Shown here: in pieces, positions 52,942-58,245 of the stretch
Layout: every line of letters starts with the position of its first letter
How positions within the stretch are numbered: position 1 is the stretch's first letter
Source of the DNA: Chelatococcus sp.
Lineage (GTDB): Bacteria > Pseudomonadota > Alphaproteobacteria > Rhizobiales > Beijerinckiaceae
Direction: 5' to 3'
DNA length: 58,245 bases
Assembly: GCA_003248805.1 (NCBI GenBank)
Contig: QFQY01000028.1
Coordinates: forward strand, 1 to 58,245
The notes under the pieces: model-generated
What the model saw: only the letters and a program-made list of their open reading frames with translations
Told to the model about the DNA's origin: nothing
The model's database searches: none
Made by a program: the position numbers and the translations under genes

Positions 52942-54189
52942 ATGAGCGTCGCCATGCCCAGCCTGCTTTTCAAGAATTTCTCCCTGCTCGAGCCCGAATT
53001 CGGCGAGCTGAGGGGCGGGTATGAGTTGCTCGTCGAGGGCGACACCATCCGCGAGCTCTCGGACAAGCCGACCGACGCCGGCTCCGCCGACGTCGTCGAC
53101 TGCGGCGGACGCACGCTGATGCCGGGCCTGATCGACAGCCATGTCCACGTCGTTCTCTCGGAAGTGGTCATCCGCGCCATGGAGAGCATGCCGCTGACCC
53201 TGATGACGGCGCGCGCCATCGGCCTGATGAAGGGCATGATCGACCGCGGCTTTACCTCGGTGCGCGACACCGGCGGCGCCGACTGGGGCATCAAGGAGGC
53301 GGTCGACAAGGGCCATGTCGCCGCCCCGCGCCTGTTCATCGCCGGCCAGGCGATCGGCCCGACCGGCGGGCACAGCGACCCGCGCCGGCGCACCGATTTC
53401 GGCGCGCGCTGCCATTGCTGCAACGCCATGGCCTACACGATGAACGTGTCCGACGGCGTCTCCGCGGTCCGCAAGTCGGTTCGCGAGCAGATGCGGCTCG
53501 GCGCCGACCACATCAAGATCATGATGTCGGGCGGCGTGGCGAGCCCCTATGACCCGCTCGACTCGCTGCAGTTCAGTCTCGACGAGGTGCGCACCGCCGT
53601 CGAGGAAGCCGCCGCCTTCGGCCGCTATGTCTGCGCCCACGCCTATACGCCGGAAGCGATCACGCGGGCCGCGAACTGCGGCGTGCGCGCCATCGAGCAC
53701 GGCAACCTGATCGACGACGCCTCGGCCAAGCTGATGGCCGAGAAAGGCATGTTCCTCACCGCCAATCTCGTCGCCTACTACGCCATGAAGGAACGCGCCT
53801 CCGAGTTCGGCATGAACGGCGACATGCTGGCCAAGAACGACCTCGTCATCGACGGCGGGCTGCGTTCGCTGGAGATCTGCAAGCGGGCCGGCGTGCCGGT
53901 CGCCTATGGCAGCGACCTGCTCGGCGAGCTTCAGGTCGACCAGTCGCGCGAGTTCCTGCTGCGCCGCGAGGTGCTTTCGCCGATCGAGATCATCCGCTCC
54001 GCGACGACGGTCGGCGCGCAGCTCCTGCGCATGGAGGGCAAGCTCGGCACGCTGCGTGCAGGAGCCTTCGCCGACATGATCCTGGTCGACGGCGATCCGC
54101 TGAAGGATCTGAGGGTCTTCCAGGATCAGGGCCGCCATCTGGCGATGATCATGAAGGGCGGCGCGTTCCACAAGAACACGCTGCATTGA
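52942..54189 (+). CDS. Metal-dependent amidohydrolase (COG1228-like)
   Basis: This 415-residue protein is an amidohydrolase-superfamily enzyme of the imidazolonepropionase/Xaa-Pro dipeptidase-like branch. Metal ligands are in LIDSHVHVV (HxH), the Lys-containing HIKIMMSGGVASP, CAHAYTPEAI, IEHGNL, and the catalytic Asp in AYGSDLLGEL. It probably hydrolyses a peptide-like or cyclic amide in the cytoplasm. It precedes a polyamine-type ABC importer on the same strand, suggesting it acts on the imported compound. Start ATG 52942; a second ATG (MPSLLF) lies four codons on. Confidence 0.9.
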   Translation: MSVAMPSLLFKNFSLLEPEFGELRGGYELLVEGDTIRELSDKPTDAGSADVVDCGGRTLMPGLIDSHVHVVLSEVVIRAMESMPLTLMTARAIGLMKGMIDRGFTSVRDTGGADWGIKEAVDKGHVAAPRLFIAGQAIGPTGGHSDPRRRTDFGARCHCCNAMAYTMNVSDGVSAVRKSVREQMRLGADHIKIMMSGGVASPYDPLDSLQFSLDEVRTAVEEAAAFGRYVCAHAYTPEAITRAANCGVRAIEHGNLIDDASAKLMAEKGMFLTANLVAYYAMKERASEFGMNGDMLAKNDLVIDGGLRSLEICKRAGVPVAYGSDLLGELQVDQSREFLLRREVLSPIEIIRSATTVGAQLLRMEGKLGTLRAGAFADMILVDGDPLKDLRVFQDQGRHLAMIMKGGAFHKNTLH

Positions 54190-54392
54190 GATCGGCCGCG
54201 GGGCCCGCGCAGCGGGTGCATAGAAGCGGGCGATGCGACGCATAGAGACGAAGCGGATTGACTGTCGGCGGGCCTCTCCCCAGCCTTCGGCCGCAATCCG
54301 GGAAGACGAATGGGAACGGTAGCGTTGAGCAGGCTGGCATTATCGCAGGCATCGGCACGGCGGAACGCGGCGCCCGGCCGGGGAGCCGTCGC

Positions 54393-55211
54393 TTGAGCGC
54401 CGGGTCGTCGCAGAAGCTCGGCCGGTTCGCGCTCAACGGCGCGGCGACGCTGTCTCTCGGCTTCATCCTGATGCCGCTGTTCTTCGTCGCCTGGCTCTCC
54501 TTCTTCACCCAGGAGATCCCGTCCTTTCCGCCCGAAGGCTATTCGGTGAAGTGGTTCGCCGCCGCGGCGAACAACAAGCCCTTCATCGACGGCTTTGTCC
54601 TGAGCCTGCAGGTCGGCGTCGTCTCGACGCTGATCGGTCTCGCGCTGGGCGTGCCCGCGAGCCTCGCGCTGGTCCGCCACCGCATTCCGTTCGGCCCCGT
54701 TCTGAACACGCTCCTGCTGCTTCCGCTCGTGATGCCCGGCATCGTGCTCGGCACGGCGGTCTACGTGTTCCAGATCGAGACCGAGATCGCGACGGGGCTG
54801 CCGGTGCTCGGCTCGCTGGGCGGGCTGGTCGCGGCGCATACGCTCGTCGTGATCCCCTGGGTGGTGCGCCTCGTCACCGCGAGCCTCGCCGGCTTCGACC
54901 GAACGATCGAGGAAGCGGCCCAGAATCTCGGCGCCGGCCCCGTCACGACCTTCTGGCGCGTCACCTTGCCGAGCATCCGCTCCGGCATCGTCGCGGCCGG
55001 CCTCTTCGGCTTCGTGACCTCCTTCGGCAATCTGGAAATGAGCCTGTTCCTGGTCGGACCGGGGCGCACGACCCTGCCGATCGCGATCCTGCAATATCTC
55101 GAATGGAAGATCGATCCGACGGTGGCGGCCGCCTCCCTGATCCAGATCGTCCTGATCGGCACCGCGATGATCGTGACCGATCGCTACGTCAAACTGAGTC
55201 GGGTGGTATAA
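54393..55211 (+). CDS. ABC transporter permease, PotC-like
   Basis: This roughly 272-residue membrane protein has six helices of the spermidine/putrescine permease type. The docking loop EEAAQNLGAGPVTTFWRVTL is clear. I chose the TTG at 54393 because GGGGAG lies 7-8 bp upstream and it gives the usual length; a TTG at 54258 would add 45 unrelated residues. The stop is 4 bp before the ATPase gene. Confidence 0.88.
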   Translation: MSAGSSQKLGRFALNGAATLSLGFILMPLFFVAWLSFFTQEIPSFPPEGYSVKWFAAAANNKPFIDGFVLSLQVGVVSTLIGLALGVPASLALVRHRIPFGPVLNTLLLLPLVMPGIVLGTAVYVFQIETEIATGLPVLGSLGGLVAAHTLVVIPWVVRLVTASLAGFDRTIEEAAQNLGAGPVTTFWRVTLPSIRSGIVAAGLFGFVTSFGNLEMSLFLVGPGRTTLPIAILQYLEWKIDPTVAAASLIQIVLIGTAMIVTDRYVKLSRVV

Positions 55212-55215
55212 GAGC

Positions 55216-56274
55216 ATGGCGCGGCTATCGATCGGGCATCTGCGCAAGAGCTATGGCGACCTGACGGTCGTCGACGATGTCGACATCGCCGTCGCGGACG
55301 GTGAATTCCTGGTGCTGCTCGGCCCCTCCGGCTGCGGCAAGACCACGACGCTGCGCATGGTCGCCGGCTTCATCGCCCCCAGCGCCGGCCAGATCACCAT
55401 CGGCGAGCGCGACGTCACCAATCTGCCGCCCTGGAAGCGCAATTGCGGGCTGGTCTTCCAGAGCTACGCGCTGTTCCCGCACATGACCGTGGCGGAGAAC
55501 GTCGCCTTCGGACTGGAGATGCGCAAGGTGTCGCCGGCCGACCGCGCGCCGCGCGTCGCGGAGGCCCTGCGCCTCGTCCAGCTGACCGGCTTCGACGGAC
55601 GCTATCCGCGCCAGCTCTCGGGCGGCCAGCAGCAGCGCGTCGCCCTGGCGCGCGCGCTCGCCATGCAGCCCGACGTCCTGCTGCTCGACGAACCGCTCTC
55701 CAACCTGGACGCCAAGCTGCGCCAGGAGGTCCGCGTCGAGATCCGCGACCTCCAGCGCAAGCTGGGCCTGACCACGATCATGGTGACCCACGATCAGGAA
55801 GAAGCCCTGACCATGGCCGACCGGCTGGTGGTGATGGAGAAGGGCAAGGTCCGCCAGATCGGCAGCCAGCGCGAGCTCTACGAAAAGCCGGCCGACCGCT
55901 TCGTGGCGGGCTTCATCGGCCGCAGCGCCTTCCTCGACGGCGACATCGCGGCCTCCGGCCGCTTCCGCACCAGGGGCGGCATCGAAATCCTCTGCGAGGC
56001 CGCGACCGGCACCGGCGCCGCGACGCTGGCGCTGCGCCCGGAGCGCATTGCCGTGGCGGGCGAAGCGGCGGGGCTGCCCAACCAGTTCCAGGCGCGCGTC
56101 GAGCACGCCTCCTATCTCGGCGCGCTGCTCGACATCGACGTCAGCCTGTCGGAACACGACCGCATGCTGCTGCAGATCCCGAACAAGGCCGGCGCCGCCG
56201 AGCCGAAGCCGGGCGAGACCATCACGATAGGCTGGGCCGCCGACGCCGGGCTCGTTTATCCGCGCGAAGCCTGA
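55216..56274 (+). CDS. ABC transporter ATP-binding protein, PotA-like
   Basis: This 352-residue ATPase has Walker A GPSGCGKTT, signature LSGGQQQR, Walker B LLLDEPLSNLD and a switch His in MVTHDQEEAL. A C-terminal TOBE domain (about 245-350) follows, as in PotA and MalK-type proteins. It powers the importer with the flanking permeases and the binding protein. GTP/ATP site is intact, in contrast to the degenerate ATPase at 40403-43141. Confidence 0.94.
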   Translation: MARLSIGHLRKSYGDLTVVDDVDIAVADGEFLVLLGPSGCGKTTTLRMVAGFIAPSAGQITIGERDVTNLPPWKRNCGLVFQSYALFPHMTVAENVAFGLEMRKVSPADRAPRVAEALRLVQLTGFDGRYPRQLSGGQQQRVALARALAMQPDVLLLDEPLSNLDAKLRQEVRVEIRDLQRKLGLTTIMVTHDQEEALTMADRLVVMEKGKVRQIGSQRELYEKPADRFVAGFIGRSAFLDGDIAASGRFRTRGGIEILCEAATGTGAATLALRPERIAVAGEAAGLPNQFQARVEHASYLGALLDIDVSLSEHDRMLLQIPNKAGAAEPKPGETITIGWAADAGLVYPREA

Positions 56275-56314
56275 CCCCAGGCATCGACGGGCGTCCAACA
56301 GGGGAGTTGTCACC

Positions 56315-57361
56315 ATGACCACATTCGACAGACGCGATCTGCTCAAGGGCGCCGGCGCTGCCGCGCTCGTCTCGGGCCTCGGCATGCCCGCCCTCGCCCA
56401 ATCGGCCGGCAAGGTCGTGGTCGGCACCTGGGGCGGCGACTATGCCCGCCTGCTGACCAAGAACATCGAGGATCCGATCCTCAAGCCCAAGGGCATCGAG
56501 GTGGTGCAGGACCAGGCGGGCGATGCGCCCCGCCGCGCCAAGATGGTCGCCGAACGCCGCCTGCCGCGCGGCACGGTCGACATCCAGGGCCTGTCCGCCG
56601 CCAACATGTACGAGATGAACGAGGCCGGCGTTCTCGAGCAGCTCGACTACTCGAAGATTCCGAACGCCAAGAACCTTCTGCCGACGATGAAGTACCCTTA
56701 CGGCATCGGGCACATCTATTCGGGCAACGTCGTCATCTACAACCCGAAGATCATCAGCCCCGCGCCGACGGGCTTCAAGGACTGGCTCGACCCGAAATGG
56801 GGCTCGAAGATCGGCTTCATCGACATCCAGTACCAGTCGATCTTCATCGCCGCCTCGATGGCCGCGACGAACGGCGCCAGCATGAACGACCTCGACAAGG
56901 CCAAGGAAGTCCTGATGGCCGTCAAGAAGGCGGGCGGGCGCGTCTACCCGACCAACGAGGCCTTCGCCGCTGCCATGAAGAACGAGGAGATCGGCATCAG
57001 CGCGATCTGGAAGGCCCGCGTCGTCCAGTGGCAGAACGCCGGCATCCCCTGCGAGGCGGTCTCGCCGGTCGAGGGCATCCCGGCCTATGTCTCGGGCTTC
57101 GTCATCCAGAAGAACGCGCCCAACAAGGACAACGCCTACGCCTATATGAACGCGATGCTGGAGAAGGCGCCTCAGGAGGCCTTCGCCGTCGACATGGGCT
57201 ATAACGGCACCGTCACCGGCCTCTCGGTCGACCCCGCCCTGCAGAAGCGCATCGGCTTCACCCCCGAGGAGGAGAAGAAGCTGCGCGATCTCGACTACGG
57301 GTTCCTCGCCAAGAACGACTCCGCCATGAAGGAGTGGTGGGACAAGGTCTTCAAGGCGTGA
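56315..57361 (+). CDS. ABC transporter substrate-binding protein, PotD/PotF-like
   Basis: This 348-residue exported protein has a Tat-type signal (DRRDLLKGAGAAALVSGLGM). The mature part begins GKVVVGTWGGDYARLL, typical of the SBP_bac_8/PotD group that binds polyamines, opines or similar compounds. IPAYVSGFVIQKNAPNKDNA belongs to the C-terminal lobe. Ligand undefined; no polyamine signature can be confirmed by eye. It is separated from the next permease gene by a nested inverted repeat. Confidence 0.92.
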   Translation: MTTFDRRDLLKGAGAAALVSGLGMPALAQSAGKVVVGTWGGDYARLLTKNIEDPILKPKGIEVVQDQAGDAPRRAKMVAERRLPRGTVDIQGLSAANMYEMNEAGVLEQLDYSKIPNAKNLLPTMKYPYGIGHIYSGNVVIYNPKIISPAPTGFKDWLDPKWGSKIGFIDIQYQSIFIAASMAATNGASMNDLDKAKEVLMAVKKAGGRVYPTNEAFAAAMKNEEIGISAIWKARVVQWQNAGIPCEAVSPVEGIPAYVSGFVIQKNAPNKDNAYAYMNAMLEKAPQEAFAVDMGYNGTVTGLSVDPALQKRIGFTPEEEKKLRDLDYGFLAKNDSAMKEWWDKVFKA

Positions 57362-57369
57362 TGCTCCAT

Positions 57370-57503
57370 CTGTCATTCCGGGGCGCTCAGCAGGAGCGAA
57401 CCCGGAACCCACGACCGGGTGGGCTCCCTCCTTTTCGCCTCCGCCACCGCTCCCCCAGTCGTGGGTTCCGGGTTCATGCCTTCGGCATGCCCCGGAATGA
57501 CAG
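57370..57503. repeat. Nested intergenic inverted repeat inside the ABC operon
   Basis: Two sets of perfect complementary arms are nested. The outer pair is CTGTCATTCCGGGGC (57370-57384) with GCCCCGGAATGACAG (57489-57503). The inner pair is 18 bp, 57398-57415 with 57458-57475. A small hairpin, CATGCC-TTC-GGCATG, lies at 57474-57488. The whole 134 bp fills the gap between the binding protein and permease genes. This family occurs between genes in many Rhizobiales. As RNA it would form a long hairpin, possibly setting the ratio of binding protein to permease. Confidence 0.85.
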
Positions 57504-57512
57504 GGGTCAGCC

Positions 57513-58245
57513 ATGAGCACCGCCGCCCCCGAAGCCGTAGCCGGTGCCCGCACCGGCCTCGCCGGCACGCTCGTCGTGCCGGCGACGATCTTCGTCGCGA
57601 TCGGGCTGCTCGGCCCGATCGCGATCCTGTTCCGCTATTCGCTGAACCAGTTCATTCCCGGCCAGTTCATGGTCGACGGGCTGACGATCGAGAACTACGT
57701 CAAGTTCTTCACCGACCCGTTTTATCTCAACGTGCTCTGGCGCACCGTGCGCGTCGCGGTCATCTGCACCGTGGTCTGCCTCGTCATGGGCTTTCCGCTC
57801 GCCTATGTGCTCGCGCGGACCCAGAGTCGCTTCAAGAACCTGCTGGTGATCTCGGTCATCCTGCCGCTCTTCGTCGGCAACGCCGTGCGCGCCGCCGGCT
57901 GGATGACCGCGTTCGGCAGCAAGGGGGCGCTCAACGCCTCGCTCATGGGCCTCGGCCTGATCGATCAGCCGCTCGAGATCATGTACACCGAGAACGCCGT
58001 GCTGATCGGCATCATCGCGGTCAACCTGCCCTTCATGGTGCTGACGTTGCAGAGCGTCATCGAGGGCATCCCGCGCAATGTCGAGGAGGCGGCCTTCAGC
58101 CTCGGCGCCGGACCGGCGGCGATGTTCCGCCGGGTGCTCTGGCCGCTCGCCTTGCCCGGCATCCTGGCCGGCACGATCCTGACCTTCATCCTGGCGATGA
58201 ACGCCTATGCCACGCCGGTCCTGCTCGGCGGCCCGAAATTCCAGA
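57513..58245 (+). CDS. ABC transporter permease, PotB-like (cut by window end)
   Basis: The first 244 residues of a PotB-type permease are present; the frame is open to the last base. Helix 1 (TLVVPATIFVAIGLLGPIAI) is followed by a periplasmic part (NYVKFFTDPFYLNVLWRTVR) and the docking loop EEAAFSLGAGPAAMFRRVLW. Start ATG 57513 has AGGGG upstream. It should form the heterodimeric channel with the PotC-like protein at 54393. About 40 residues are probably missing. Confidence 0.92.
   Translation, partial: MSTAAPEAVAGARTGLAGTLVVPATIFVAIGLLGPIAILFRYSLNQFIPGQFMVDGLTIENYVKFFTDPFYLNVLWRTVRVAVICTVVCLVMGFPLAYVLARTQSRFKNLLVISVILPLFVGNAVRAAGWMTAFGSKGALNASLMGLGLIDQPLEIMYTENAVLIGIIAVNLPFMVLTLQSVIEGIPRNVEEAAFSLGAGPAAMFRRVLWPLALPGILAGTILTFILAMNAYATPVLLGGPKFQ

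Overview
The window is a GC-rich (by eye about two-thirds G+C), densely coded stretch of a bacterial chromosome. It looks like an alphaproteobacterium of the order Hyphomicrobiales, perhaps near Bosea or Methylobacterium; this placement is my inference. Supporting signs are cobS/cobT of the aerobic cobaltochelatase, a ribosomal protein L21 with a long C-terminal extension, CTTGAC-type promoters, frequent GTG/TTG starts and Rhizobiales-style intergenic palindromes. I see no integrase, transposase, phage gene or CRISPR array.

Layout. (1) 1-4.7 kb: tRNA-Val (one base cut off by the window edge), then poxB and a CioAB-type cytochrome bd oxidase ending at a strong terminator, a short pyruvate-to-quinol-to-oxygen route. 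(2) 5.2-16.4 kb: an EmrAB-like efflux pair, a CDF metal transporter translationally coupled to an orphan cytochrome bd subunit II, a YdeP/FdhF-like molybdopterin oxidoreductase, and MacAB. (3) 16.6-22.6 kb: a Cys-less carboxymuconolactone-decarboxylase-like protein, a small operon around a DHDPS-family protein that lacks the catalytic Lys and Tyr, a PDR/VanB-type reductase paired with a MOSC protein, and an MHS-family transporter divergent from an XRE-cupin regulator with a repeat-rich control region. (4) 22.8-31.5 kb: tRNA-Ser, rplU-rpmA, an acetyltransferase, a sugar-acid dehydratase divergent from an aminotransferase and SMR pump, a DUF3108-like protein, rpmB and a phytase-like esterase. 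(5) 31.5-34.8 kb: cobS, an acetyltransferase and cobT.

(6) 34.9-52.8 kb is the most unusual part: a large divergon. On the minus strand six genes read in one direction, four of the five junctions being 4-bp stop/start overlaps. They encode an ABC-transporter-like protein with a ruined and expanded ATPase domain, a free-standing cyclic-nucleotide-binding-like protein, a membrane cyclase with a ferredoxin module, a methyltransferase and two glycosyltransferases. On the plus strand, starting 271 bp away, is a peptide/oligosaccharide-type ABC importer followed by a glycosyltransferase-polysaccharide deacetylase fusion and another MurG-like glycosyltransferase. My inference is a redox- and nucleotide-signalled glycan system that has not been described as a unit.

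(7) 52.9-58.2 kb: a metal-dependent amidohydrolase and a spermidine/putrescine-type ABC importer (permease, ATPase, binding protein, second permease cut by the window end), with a large nested inverted repeat between the binding protein and last permease genes.
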